Of a stretch of 64,000 bases of DNA, positions 38,045 to 46,315 are shown piece by piece. How positions within the stretch are numbered: the first letter of the stretch is position 1; each line of letters starts with the position of its first letter. Source of the DNA: Chitinophaga pinensis DSM 2588 (lineage in GTDB: Bacteria; Bacteroidota; Bacteroidia; Chitinophagales; Chitinophagaceae). A program made the position numbers and the translations under genes. Below the pieces are notes generated by a model, which ran no database searches, was not told the DNA's origin, and saw nothing but the letters and a program-made list of their open reading frames with translations. The DNA lies in NCBI RefSeq assembly GCF_000024005.1, contig NC_013132.1, positions 186,001-250,000 on the forward strand, in the 5' to 3' direction.

Positions 38045-38455
38045 TCAGCAGGCTATTTGCTGCGGTCCCTGATGATTATTATTCAATAATCTTTCCAGTG
38101 TGATGTCCAGTTGTGCGCTATACTCTGAGTTGAATTTCATACTATCGTTCAGGGTAGAGATCAGCTGAAACAGGTGCATACTCTTATTGGTAAACGGCTT
38201 GTTATCCTTATTACAAAGTTCCAGGGTAAAATTGAACTTATCTTCCAGTTCTTCTTCGAACTCACGCAGACTCAATGTTTCATCAATAGGGAATTCGATC
38301 AGCATCTGCTCAAGGAAACCGGCTTCCTGTAAAGTGTCAAATGCGTTAGCCGGGGAGTTACGCATATACACGGCTATATTACAGGCGAGCAGTCGTTGAA
38401 ACTGCATCTGTAATAGGGAGACTGTCATTAAAGGATGTAACTTCAATACTTTCAT
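38045..38455 (-). CDS. Unknown protein (136 aa) under a PHO-box-like promoter
   Basis: A 136-aa soluble protein with no signal peptide or membrane segment. It is predicted mostly helical, with an acidic stretch (LREFEEELEDKF) and a Gln/Asn-rich C-terminus ending in Cys. I do not recognise a family. It lies between the TonB receptor and the metallophosphoesterase on the same strand. It is preceded by the same array-plus-promoter arrangement as the receptor genes, which makes it a likely member of that regulon. Confidence 0.65.
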   Translation of the reverse strand: MKVLKLHPLMTVSLLQMQFQRLLACNIAVYMRNSPANAFDTLQEAGFLEQMLIEFPIDETLSLREFEEELEDKFNFTLELCNKDNKPFTNKSMHLFQLISTLNDSMKFNSEYSAQLDITLERLLNNNHQGPQQIAC

Positions 38456-38518
38456 CTTACTATATGTGTTAGCATTACCAGTCGGTCACTTTTACGTTTG
38501 GACTATTAAAGAATAATG

Positions 38519-38573
38519 CAAACTTAGTGGGCCTGTATTAAGTGAATATTAAGCAGTTGTTATTATATCATAA
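38519..38573 (-). promoter_or_regulatory. PHO-box-like array upstream of the 136-aa gene
   Basis: Plus-strand ATTA, ATTA, GTTA start at 38537, 38548 and 38559 with 11-bp spacing; weaker ATAA and TTAA matches continue the register at 38570 and 38581. The minus-strand -7 element TAAGTTTG is at 38519-38526, exactly 10 bp from the first tetramer. Confidence 0.6.
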
Positions 38574-38606
38574 ATAAATGTTAAATAACAACTACTTATA
38601 TATGTG

Positions 38607-39443
38607 TTATTGTTGCGGGAAGCTGATGACCTTGGAAATGTCTTCCCAGGGCATGGCTGAGCCATCTTCTTCCTCTTCTGGTAATACAACACGCGCTTTT
38701 GATACGGGATACTGATAGAGACTCCATTGACCACTGGTATATTCCAGCGAGGTGAGACTTTCCACCCAGTCGCCGGAATTAAGATAGGTCACGTTCTTAC
38801 CATTATGCTGCATTTCTTTGATAATCGGCTGGTGTATATGCCCGCAGCATACCACATCAAATCCCTTATCAACAGCAATTTCAGCTACCACCTGCTCAAA
38901 ATCTGAAATAAACTTAACAGCTTGTTTCACACCATGTTTCACCTTTTTGGAAAAGCTCATCTTTTCCTTCCCCATTCGCTCTAAAATATTATTAACCAAC
39001 CTGTTGATAATAATCAGCAGATCATACCCCTTTCCACCCAGTTTAGCCAGCCATTTTGAGTTTTTCATGGTCACGTCATACACGTCTCCATGGAAAAACC
39101 AGTGTCTTTTCCCGTCTACTTCCAGGATCAGCTTGTTATCGATGGTCAGATTACCCAGTCCGAAACCGGCAAATTTGCGGAGTGCTTCGTCATGATTTCC
39201 TGTCAGATAGTATACTTCAGTCCCCTTTCCGGTCATTTTCAGAATGCGACGGATCACTTTGGTATGGGCTTTAGGGAAATAACGCTTGCTGAACTGCCAG
39301 ATATCGATGATATCCCCATTCAGTACCAATATCTTAGGATCGATACTGTCGAGGTACTGGACTAATTCTTTCGCATGACAGCCGTAGATGCCAAGATGAA
39401 CATCAGATATAACTACAATATCGAGAGGGCGCTTATCAGACAT
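38607..39443 (-). CDS. Metallophosphoesterase, UDP-2,3-diacylglucosamine diphosphatase-like
   Basis: A 278-aa calcineurin-type phosphoesterase. The five metal-binding blocks are visible: D14-V-H16 in SDVHLG, NGDIID near 41-46, GNHD near 82, FFHGDVYD near 116, and CCGHIHQP near 204. This order and the C-terminal NSGDWVES match the LpxH-like family, which in lipid A synthesis cleaves UDP-2,3-diacylglucosamine. No other lpx gene is near. With PhoU-PiT divergently upstream and a PHO-box-like array between, a role in phosphate scavenging is an alternative. Confidence 0.85.
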   Translation of the reverse strand: MSDKRPLDIVVISDVHLGIYGCHAKELVQYLDSIDPKILVLNGDIIDIWQFSKRYFPKAHTKVIRRILKMTGKGTEVYYLTGNHDEALRKFAGFGLGNLTIDNKLILEVDGKRHWFFHGDVYDVTMKNSKWLAKLGGKGYDLLIIINRLVNNILERMGKEKMSFSKKVKHGVKQAVKFISDFEQVVAEIAVDKGFDVVCCGHIHQPIIKEMQHNGKNVTYLNSGDWVESLTSLEYTSGQWSLYQYPVSKARVVLPEEEEDGSAMPWEDISKVISFPQQ

Positions 39444-39569
39444 TTTTTTTAAGAATTGAACCGAAGAAACCGGGCAGTTGTTAGGTTTAGTTTATAATAT
39501 AGTATAGTTCGCTTAAAAGCGCTGCTATTGCGGGTTCACCCCGCATTCAGTCAGTCTTTTTTTACAATA

Positions 39570-39624
39570 CAAAGAAAAAATTGCTATATTACTTTTATAT
39601 TAATCCAGTGTTAAGGAATCATTA
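39570..39624 (-). promoter_or_regulatory. PHO-box-like array in the divergent phosphoesterase / PhoU-PiT region
   Basis: Plus-strand ATTA, ATTA, GTTA, ATTA start at 39588, 39599, 39610 and 39621 with 11-bp spacing. CAAAGAAA at 39570-39577 (minus sense TTTCTTTG, imperfect) lies 10 bp before the first, which orients the array toward the phosphoesterase. On the plus strand the same units contain TTAAGG direct repeats and lie about 39 bp upstream of TATTTTTG, so the site may serve both directions. Confidence 0.55.
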
Positions 39625-39662
39625 AGGATAATTTTTTCTTGGCGGTATTGCCCGCGGAAAGC

Positions 39663-39670
39663 TATTTTTG
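39663..39670 (+). promoter_or_regulatory. Promoter -7 element of the PhoU-PiT operon (TATTTTTG)
   Basis: A perfect TAnnTTTG match 23 nt before the start of the PhoU-like gene, giving a short leader. The 11-bp array ends 38 bp upstream. Confidence 0.6.
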
Positions 39671-39693
39671 CGCCAAATTTTCAAACAAAGAGT

Positions 39694-40347
39694 ATGGGAG
39701 GCTTCAATTCCTTTGTAAAGTTATTTATACCGAAAGACAGGGTTTTCTATTCATTATTTGAAGACGTTGCGGCTAATCTGGTAGAAATGGGTAAAGTGCT
39801 CGTAGAGCTGGTATCCTCCACAGATATGGCTGTACGTAAAGATAAAACCCATCTTATTGAGCGACTGGAGCACAAAAACGACGATTTTACTCATCGTATT
39901 TTTGTTGAACTGGGGCAGAACTTCATTACTCCTTTTGACCGCGAAGATATTCACCATCTGGCAGCAACGCTGGACGATGTGGCTGACTACATTCATGGAT
40001 CTGCAAAAAGGCTGGACCTGTATAAAGTACACGAAATCAATGATAGTGTACGCAAACTGGCAGACCTGATCTACCAGGGTACCCTGGAATTGCACAAAGC
40101 AATCCCGGAACTGCGTACTATGTCCAACATGCGTAATATCACAGATGCCTGCGTAAGGATCAACAGTCTGGAGAACCACGCAGATGATATCTACGACATG
40201 GCAATCGCTGATCTATTCGAAAAAGAATCTAATAATGCAGGAGAACTGCTGAAAATGCGTGAACTGTATCAGGCATTGGAAATCGCAACCGACAAATGTG
40301 AGGATTGCGCCAATGTGATAGAGTCGATCATAATAAAATATGCATAA
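39694..40347 (+). CDS. DUF47 family protein (PhoU-like), partner of PiT
   Basis: A 217-aa all-helical cytosolic protein of the DUF47/TIGR00153 family, related to PhoU. Recognisable stretches are MGGFNSFVKLFIPKD, ENHADDIYD and a C-terminal helix CEDCANVIESIIIKYA. Such proteins are encoded with PiT transporters and are thought to regulate phosphate uptake, possibly through a bound metal cluster. The PiT gene begins 51 nt downstream on the same strand. Confidence 0.92.
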   Translation: MGGFNSFVKLFIPKDRVFYSLFEDVAANLVEMGKVLVELVSSTDMAVRKDKTHLIERLEHKNDDFTHRIFVELGQNFITPFDREDIHHLAATLDDVADYIHGSAKRLDLYKVHEINDSVRKLADLIYQGTLELHKAIPELRTMSNMRNITDACVRINSLENHADDIYDMAIADLFEKESNNAGELLKMRELYQALEIATDKCEDCANVIESIIIKYA

Positions 40348-40398
40348 TCAATTGGTTATACATATTCAGCCAGCTTCTTTAATGCAAATTTCATTCTA

Positions 40399-41403
40399 AT
40401 GACCTTACTTGTCACGATCATCATACTGGCGTTTATTTTCGACTATATAAACGGTTTTCATGATGCGGCTAACTCAATTGCGACTATAGTATCGACAAAA
40501 GTACTCACGCCCTTTCAGGCCGTACTTTGGGCGGCAGTTTTCAACTTTGCAGCCTTCTTTATCTCCAAATATGTTTATGGCGAGTTCAAGGTAGGTAACA
40601 CTATCGCGAAATCTGTATTTGAGCAGTTTATCACACTGAAAGTTATCTTGTGTGGCCTGATCGCTGCGATTGTGTGGAACCTGCTGACCTGGTGGTATGG
40701 TATACCTTCCAGTTCTTCCCACACACTGATCGGCGGTTTCGTTGGTGCTGCCGTTGCAGCTGCACACGGATCTTTTGCGGTGATCAACTACGCTAAAGTA
40801 ATGCCAATCATATACTTCATTGCGCTGGCGCCATTTATAGGTATGGCCGTCGCCTTTGTGATTACCATTATAATTATGAACGTATGCCGCAGGGCAAATC
40901 CATACAGGGCGGAAAACTGGTTCAAACGTTTGCAGCTGGTTTCCTCCGGTGCATTGAGCCTTGCCCACGGTGGTAACGACGCGCAGAAAGTAATGGGTAT
41001 CATCGCTGCTGCCCTGGTAGCACATGGTACAATCAAAGATATTGCCTCCGTTCCTAACTGGGTGCCTTTATCCTGTTTTATCGCCATTGGTCTGGGTACC
41101 ATGAGCGGCGGATGGAAAATCGTTAAAACCATGGGATCCCGTATCACCAAGGTAACACCGTTAGAAGGTGTGGCTGCGGAAACTGCGGGTGCTGTAACGC
41201 TTTATCTCACTGAATCACTGGGTATTCCTGTAAGTACCACCCACACAATTACCGGTTCTATTATCGGTGTAGGTGCTACGAAACGCCTCTCTGCGGTACG
41301 CTGGGGGGTAACTGTCAGCCTCCTCTGGGCATGGATACTTACGATCCCGATCAGTGCACTGCTGGCTGCTGTCGTTTACTTTATAGCAGACCTCTTTATC
41401 TAA
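40399..41403 (+). CDS. pit: PiT-family inorganic phosphate transporter
   Basis: A 334-aa inner-membrane phosphate permease (PF01384), about ten transmembrane helices in two inverted halves. Both family signatures are present: GFHDAANSIATIVSTKVLTP near residue 14 and SLAHGGNDAQKVMGI near 190. It is energised by cation or proton symport and takes up phosphate or metal-phosphate. It is co-transcribed with the PhoU-like gene and ends at a terminator. No pstSCAB is present in the window. Confidence 0.95.
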   Translation: MTLLVTIIILAFIFDYINGFHDAANSIATIVSTKVLTPFQAVLWAAVFNFAAFFISKYVYGEFKVGNTIAKSVFEQFITLKVILCGLIAAIVWNLLTWWYGIPSSSSHTLIGGFVGAAVAAAHGSFAVINYAKVMPIIYFIALAPFIGMAVAFVITIIIMNVCRRANPYRAENWFKRLQLVSSGALSLAHGGNDAQKVMGIIAAALVAHGTIKDIASVPNWVPLSCFIAIGLGTMSGGWKIVKTMGSRITKVTPLEGVAAETAGAVTLYLTESLGIPVSTTHTITGSIIGVGATKRLSAVRWGVTVSLLWAWILTIPISALLAAVVYFIADLFI

Positions 41404-41429
41404 ACAAAGCGCTAATACGCGATATAATC

Positions 41430-41473
41430 AGCCCTCCGGCATCCTCATCCTCTGATGAAATGTCCGGAGGGCT
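41430..41473 (+). terminator. Intrinsic terminator after pit
   Basis: A 10-bp GC-rich stem AGCCCTCCGG (41430-41439) pairs with CCGGAGGGCT (41464-41473), followed by TTCTCTTT. It lies 26 nt past the stop. Confidence 0.75.
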
Positions 41474-41529
41474 TTCTCTTTATACCTCTTCCTTTTTTAG
41501 TTTTTCCTTTTTTTTATCGCGGAGCCCCC

Positions 41530-41537
41530 TATTTTTG
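41530..41537 (+). promoter_or_regulatory. Promoter -7 element of rmlA (TATTTTTG)
   Basis: A perfect TAnnTTTG match 50 nt before the rmlA start. It is flanked by a small inverted pair AGCCC/GGGCT (41523 and 41540). Confidence 0.5.
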
Positions 41538-41587
41538 TAGGGCTTTTTGAAAGACCAAGTCTATTATTCATAATTATAATAAATGCT

Positions 41588-42457
41588 ATGAAAGGTATCA
41601 TACTGGCCGGAGGTTCCGGGACTCGTCTGCACCCCATTACCTATGCCATCAGCAAGCAAATCATGCCGGTATATGATAAGCCAATGATTTACTATCCACT
41701 GTCAACGCTGATGCTTGCGGGGATCAGGGAGATCCTTATTATATCCACGCCCCATGATCTGCCAGCCTTTCAGCGCCTCTTCGGAGACGGTTCCCAGCTC
41801 GGTCTGCGCCTTGAATATGCGGAACAACCGCTACCCAACGGACTGGCACAGGCATTTGTCATCGGCCGCGAATTTATCGGTAAGGATAATGTAGCCCTCG
41901 TATTGGGAGATAATATCTTCTATGGCGCCGGTCTTGGTACACAGCTCGCTAATAACGTCACACCTGATGGCGGTATCGTCTACGCTTACCAGGTATCCGA
42001 TCCGGAACGTTATGGCGTAGTAGAATTCGATGATAAAATGCAGGCCGTTTCCATCGAGGAAAAGCCCCAACAGCCTAAAAGCAGTTACGCCGTTCCCGGT
42101 CTTTATTTCTATGATAATGAAGTGATCGAGATCGCCGCTAACCTGCAACCCAGTCCACGCGGTGAGTATGAGATCACAGATGTTAATAAAGAATATCTGC
42201 AGCGGGGTAAGCTAAAAGTATCCATCCTGCCACGGGGTACTGCCTGGCTGGATACCGGTACCTTCGACTCCATGATGCAGGCTTCTCAGTTTGTACAGGT
42301 AATAGAACAACGTCAGGGTATTAAAATAGCCTGTATCGAGGAAATAGCCTACAGACAGGGCTTCATCTCCCGTGAGCAACTGCAGGCACTCGCTAAACCA
42401 TTGCTGAAAAGCGGTTATGGTCAGTACCTGGAGAAAATTATTGAACATAAGCGCTGA
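41588..42457 (+). CDS. rmlA: Glucose-1-phosphate thymidylyltransferase
   Basis: A 289-aa nucleotidyltransferase that makes dTDP-glucose from dTTP and glucose-1-phosphate, the first step toward dTDP-rhamnose and other deoxysugars. The N-terminal signature [17 protein letters not shown] begins at residue 8, followed by [28 protein letters not shown] (near 109) and the C-terminal SGYGQYL are typical of RmlA/RfbA. No rmlB, C or D lies in this window; galE follows after 146 nt, and the two may supply surface polysaccharide precursors. Confidence 0.95.
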   Translation: MKGIILAGGSGTRLHPITYAISKQIMPVYDKPMIYYPLSTLMLAGIREILIISTPHDLPAFQRLFGDGSQLGLRLEYAEQPLPNGLAQAFVIGREFIGKDNVALVLGDNIFYGAGLGTQLANNVTPDGGIVYAYQVSDPERYGVVEFDDKMQAVSIEEKPQQPKSSYAVPGLYFYDNEVIEIAANLQPSPRGEYEITDVNKEYLQRGKLKVSILPRGTAWLDTGTFDSMMQASQFVQVIEQRQGIKIACIEEIAYRQGFISREQLQALAKPLLKSGYGQYLEKIIEHKR

Positions 42458-42603
42458 TAATCGGAGATGGGCTACGAATTATCGATATGGAAACGTACAT
42501 TCGTAACATAGCATTCAATTCACTATTTGTAATTCATCATTGGGCATATTTTCAGACATCTGATTGTACTTAATCCTGAAAAAAATAAATTAAATCAAGA
42601 CAT

Positions 42604-43632
42604 ATGAAGGTTCTAGTTACCGGTGGTTGTGGATATATAGGCTCTCACACTATCGTAGATCTGATTAACAATGGCTTTGACGTAGTATCGGTAGACAGTA
42701 ACATACGCAGCACCACTCAGCTGCTGGATGGCGTAGAAAAAATCACAGGCAAAAAAATCCGCAACTATAAGGTAGATCTTTGCAACCTGGAAGACACACA
42801 CGCAGTATTTCACGAAAACAGGGACATCGTCGGAGTAATCCACTTCGCAGCACTGAAAACGGTGCCTGAATCCGTAGCTGATCCGTTATTTTATTTCCAC
42901 AACAACCTCGCATCGCTGGTAAACATCCTGAAATGCGTAAAAGAGTTTAACATTCCTAACCTGGTATTCTCCTCCTCCTGCTCCGTTTATGGCAATGCCA
43001 CCGAACTGCCGGTAGTGGAAACCTCTCCGCTGCTGGAAGCACAATCTCCATATGCGCGCACCAAACAGATGGGCGAACAGATGATCCGGGATTATAGCAA
43101 GGTGAATGACACCCAATCCATCCTGCTGCGTTATTTCAATCCGGTAGGCGCTCACCCGTCCGGCCTGATAGGAGAATTACCGATCGGTCGTCCTGATAAC
43201 CTGGTTCCGTTTATCACACAGACTGCCATCGGGAAATTACCTAAACTGACCGTGTTCGGCCACGACTACGATACACGCGATGGTTCCTGCATCCGTGACT
43301 ACATCCACGTAATGGATATCGCCAATGCCCATACAAAAGCCCTGCAATACCTGTTGGCTAAAAAGAACAAGGATAATTGCGAGGTTTTCAACCTTGGTAC
43401 CGGTAACGGTGTGACCGTTCTCGAAGCAATCAAGGCGTTTGAAAAAATATCAGGTGTAAAACTGAACTACGAACTGGGCCCCCGCCGTCCAGGCGACGTG
43501 ATCGCCATCTATGCCAATAATACCAAAGCCAAAGAAGAACTCGGCTGGGTAGCCAGCACTGGCATCGAAGATATGATGCGCACCGCATGGCAATGGGAAG
43601 TTGCTTTAAGGGACCGGGTGCTTAGTAATTAA
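42604..43632 (+). CDS. galE: UDP-glucose 4-epimerase
   Basis: A 342-aa short-chain-dehydrogenase-type epimerase interconverting UDP-glucose and UDP-galactose. The NAD-binding motif GGCGYIGSH is at 7-15. The catalytic residues are a Ser in SSSCSVYG (123-130) and Y150xxxK154. The C-terminal substrate region includes DYDTRDGSCIRDYIHV and LGTGNGVTV. Length is normal. It is 45 nt upstream of a transketolase subunit gene, so the two may be co-transcribed. Confidence 0.95.
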   Translation: MKVLVTGGCGYIGSHTIVDLINNGFDVVSVDSNIRSTTQLLDGVEKITGKKIRNYKVDLCNLEDTHAVFHENRDIVGVIHFAALKTVPESVADPLFYFHNNLASLVNILKCVKEFNIPNLVFSSSCSVYGNATELPVVETSPLLEAQSPYARTKQMGEQMIRDYSKVNDTQSILLRYFNPVGAHPSGLIGELPIGRPDNLVPFITQTAIGKLPKLTVFGHDYDTRDGSCIRDYIHVMDIANAHTKALQYLLAKKNKDNCEVFNLGTGNGVTVLEAIKAFEKISGVKLNYELGPRRPGDVIAIYANNTKAKEELGWVASTGIEDMMRTAWQWEVALRDRVLSN

Positions 43633-43677
43633 AAAGTTTATTTCTTACATTTATGACTCAATTCTTAATAAAAGGCT

Positions 43678-44640
43678 ATGGTAAAAGATATTAAACCGTT
43701 AAATGAGAAAGAGACACGCGCAGGCTTTGGAGAAGGTATATTGGAAGCTGGGCGTAAAAATCCGAATGTAGTAGCACTGACCGCCGACCTGTTGGGTTCG
43801 ATGAAACTGAATGCCTTTATTAAGGAGTTTCCTGACCGCTTTGTACAGGTTGGTATCGCAGAAGCCAATATGATCGGTATTGCTGCCGGTATGACCATCG
43901 GTGGTAAAATCCCTTATACAACCACATTCGCTAACTTTTCTACAGGCCGTGTATACGACCAGATCCGTCAGTCAGTTGCCTATTCCGGCAAAAACGTAAA
44001 GATCTGTGCATCCCACGCTGGTCTGACCCTCGGTGAAGATGGTGCTACCCACCAGATTCTCGAAGATATCGGTATGATGAAAATGCTGCCTGGTATGACT
44101 GTTATCGTTCCTTGCGATTTCAACCAGACCAAAGCTGCTACCATCGCTATCGCAGACTACGAAGGTCCGGTTTACCTCCGCTTCGGTCGTCCAAAATGGC
44201 CAAACTTCACACCGGAAGATCAGCAGTTTGAAGTAGGTAAAGCCCAGATACTGCACGAAGGAACAGATATTACCCTGTTTGCCTGCGGTCACATGGTATG
44301 GTTATCTGTCGAAGCTGGTAAGATCCTGGAAGAAAAAGGCTACAGCGTTGAAATTATCAACATACATACCATTAAACCACTGGATGAAGAAGCAGTACTG
44401 CGCTCTATCCAGAAAACCGGTTGTGCCGTAACATCCGAAGAACATAACGTTCTGGGTGGTCTGGGTGACAGCATCGCACAGGTAGCTGCACGTCACAATC
44501 CAATTCCTATCGAATACGTAGGTACTAACGATACTTTCGGTGAAAGTGGTAAACCACTGGACCTGTTGAAGAAATACGGTCTGGATACAGAGCACATCGT
44601 TGCTGCTGCTGAAAGAGCAATCGCAAGAAAGAAGAAATAA
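43678..44640 (+). CDS. Transketolase, C-terminal subunit (split enzyme)
   Basis: A 320-aa protein matching only the C-terminal two domains of transketolase. The pyrimidine-binding domain includes GIAEANMIGIAAGM, TFANFSTGRVYDQIRQSVAY and SHAGLTLGEDGATHQILEDI. The C-terminal domain includes EEHNVLGGLGDSIA. The thiamine-diphosphate-binding N-terminal half is absent. Split transketolases need a separate N-terminal subunit, normally encoded next door; here galE takes that place, so the partner must be elsewhere. Pentose phosphate pathway, cytosol. A terminator follows. Confidence 0.9.
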   Translation: MVKDIKPLNEKETRAGFGEGILEAGRKNPNVVALTADLLGSMKLNAFIKEFPDRFVQVGIAEANMIGIAAGMTIGGKIPYTTTFANFSTGRVYDQIRQSVAYSGKNVKICASHAGLTLGEDGATHQILEDIGMMKMLPGMTVIVPCDFNQTKAATIAIADYEGPVYLRFGRPKWPNFTPEDQQFEVGKAQILHEGTDITLFACGHMVWLSVEAGKILEEKGYSVEIINIHTIKPLDEEAVLRSIQKTGCAVTSEEHNVLGGLGDSIAQVAARHNPIPIEYVGTNDTFGESGKPLDLLKKYGLDTEHIVAAAERAIARKKK

Positions 44641-44664
44641 TCTGTATCGGATTAAACTTTATGT

Positions 44665-44695
44665 AAAAAAAGCCATCATAATGATGGTTTTTTTT
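44665..44695 (+). terminator. Intrinsic terminator after the transketolase gene
   Basis: Stem CCATCAT (44673-44679) / ATGATGG (44681-44687) is extended by a G-U pair and an A-run against T-run. It ends in eight T residues. Confidence 0.85.
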
Positions 44696-44717
44696 ATTTA
44701 AACCATTTAACCTAAGA

Positions 44718-45269
44718 ATGAGCATACCTCAGGATGATAAGGCATTATTGGCAATATACCGCGACCCTGCCACAAGGGAAAAGGGATTTACGTATATCAT
44801 CCAGAAATACCAGGAACGCCTTTACTGGCATATCAGACGACTGGTACTCGACCATGATGACGCCAATGATGTATTGCAGAATGTATTTGTAAAAGTCTGG
44901 AAAAACCTGGAAGGATTCCGTGAAGATGCACAACTTTACACCTGGTTATATAAGATAGCCACTAATGAATGCCTCACCTTCCTGGAAAAACAAAAGAAAA
45001 ACAACTCAGTTTCACTGTCAGATGTAGAAACTGGTCTTAGTAATACGCTGAAGGCAGATGCCCAGTTTGACCCTAATAAACTGGAGTGGAAACTGCAAAA
45101 GGCAATTCTGGGACTGCCTGAAAAACAAAGGATTGTATTCAATCTGAGGTATTATGATGAAATGCCCTATGAAGAAATGAGCCGTGTTCTCGACACCTCA
45201 GAAGGCGCACTCAAAGCATCCTACCATCACGCCGTAAAAAAGATCGAAGAGTTCATCCGAAATAGCTGA
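44718..45269 (+). CDS. ECF-type RNA polymerase sigma factor
   Basis: A 183-aa sigma-70 family protein with regions 2 and 4 only. Region 2 (about 20-90) contains DDANDVLQNVFVKVWKNL and LYTWLYKIATNECLTF. Region 4 (about 118-178) contains LPEKQRIVFNLRYYDEMPYEEM and the recognition helix TSEGALKASYHHAVKKIE. Two genes follow: a one-helix membrane protein (probable anti-sigma) and a Spy-like periplasmic protein. This order suggests an envelope-stress module. Confidence 0.93.
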   Translation: MSIPQDDKALLAIYRDPATREKGFTYIIQKYQERLYWHIRRLVLDHDDANDVLQNVFVKVWKNLEGFREDAQLYTWLYKIATNECLTFLEKQKKNNSVSLSDVETGLSNTLKADAQFDPNKLEWKLQKAILGLPEKQRIVFNLRYYDEMPYEEMSRVLDTSEGALKASYHHAVKKIEEFIRNS

Positions 45270-45372
45270 AAATGCGACATCTTCGTACTTTTAAGAGGTG
45301 AATCACAATTTTTTAGAGACGAAACCACAACTTTTTTAAACTATTGCTCTCTTCTGCTGTCTAAAAAGCTGT

Positions 45373-46314
45373 ATGATATCCAGAGATAACGATATTGCGA
45401 ACGAACTGCGGGAGATCATCCCTGAGGCTGAATGGCCCGGTATCAAGCCTTTCCCTGGAAAGGTACCCACCGGATACTTCGATCAGCTGCCAGGTCAGAT
45501 CCTGCAGAAAGTATATGCTACGGAAGTGAAAGAAGAGCTCGAAACGCTCTCTCCACTGCTGTCAGCTATGCCGAAAACCGTTCCCCTGTCAGTACCTCAA
45601 GACTATTTCAACCAATTATCACAAAACATACTGCTCAATATCAGCGAAGACATTACCAGTATTTCAGAAAGTGTAATGGCTGCAGATGACGAGCCATCCC
45701 TGCTGGCAGACCTGCCAAAGGCGTTCCCCATGACAACCCCTGCCGGCTACTTCGATCAGTTACCTGCACAGCTCCTGCGGAAAATACATGCGTCTGAAGC
45801 CCGGGAAGAACTGGCTGCACTGTCACCTTTACTGGCCGACATGTCTAAAAACATGCCGCTGTCTGTACCTGATGGATATTTTGCTCAATTGAGATCCGAA
45901 ATAATCGCTGCTGTCGCAGCTTCCGCTACTAAACCTGCAACTGTTATATCTGAACAGCTTTCCGTTCCGGCGCCTACAACCGTTATCCGGAAGATGAATA
46001 CACGCCGGTATATCAAATGGGCCGTTGCGGCCAGTCTGATAGCCCTCGTAAGTGTCAGTACGCTGCTCTTTGTCAGAGAAAATAACCATTCTGCCAATAT
46101 AATAGACAATGCCCTGGCCAATGTAAGCGACCAGGAGATCATGGAATACCTACAGGCCCACACAGATGCTTTTGATAAGGAAGAACTGGCAACCTACGCG
46201 CCTGCCGCTGAAGAAAGTTACGAGATCCCGGAAGTAGACGAGTTACCGGCAGAAGCCATCGAACACTATTTAGATAACACTGGTTTGTTAAAAGAAAGCC
46301 TAACAGACAATTGA
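45373..46314 (+). CDS. Single-span membrane protein with internal duplication, probable anti-sigma factor
   Basis: A 313-aa protein with one transmembrane helix at about 214-234. The N-terminal cytosolic part holds two copies of a unit starting at residues 31 and 121. Each copy has two (G/D)YFxQL motifs, at 35, 78, 126 and 169, so the copies are offset by 91 residues. The C-terminal part outside the membrane is acidic and contains SDQEIMEYLQAH. No zinc-binding HxxxCxxC is present. Its position directly after an ECF sigma gene and before a Spy-like gene suggests an anti-sigma role; this is inferred from context. Confidence 0.7.
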   Translation: MISRDNDIANELREIIPEAEWPGIKPFPGKVPTGYFDQLPGQILQKVYATEVKEELETLSPLLSAMPKTVPLSVPQDYFNQLSQNILLNISEDITSISESVMAADDEPSLLADLPKAFPMTTPAGYFDQLPAQLLRKIHASEAREELAALSPLLADMSKNMPLSVPDGYFAQLRSEIIAAVAASATKPATVISEQLSVPAPTTVIRKMNTRRYIKWAVAASLIALVSVSTLLFVRENNHSANIIDNALANVSDQEIMEYLQAHTDAFDKEELATYAPAAEESYEIPEVDELPAEAIEHYLDNTGLLKESLTDN

Positions 46315-46315
46315 G

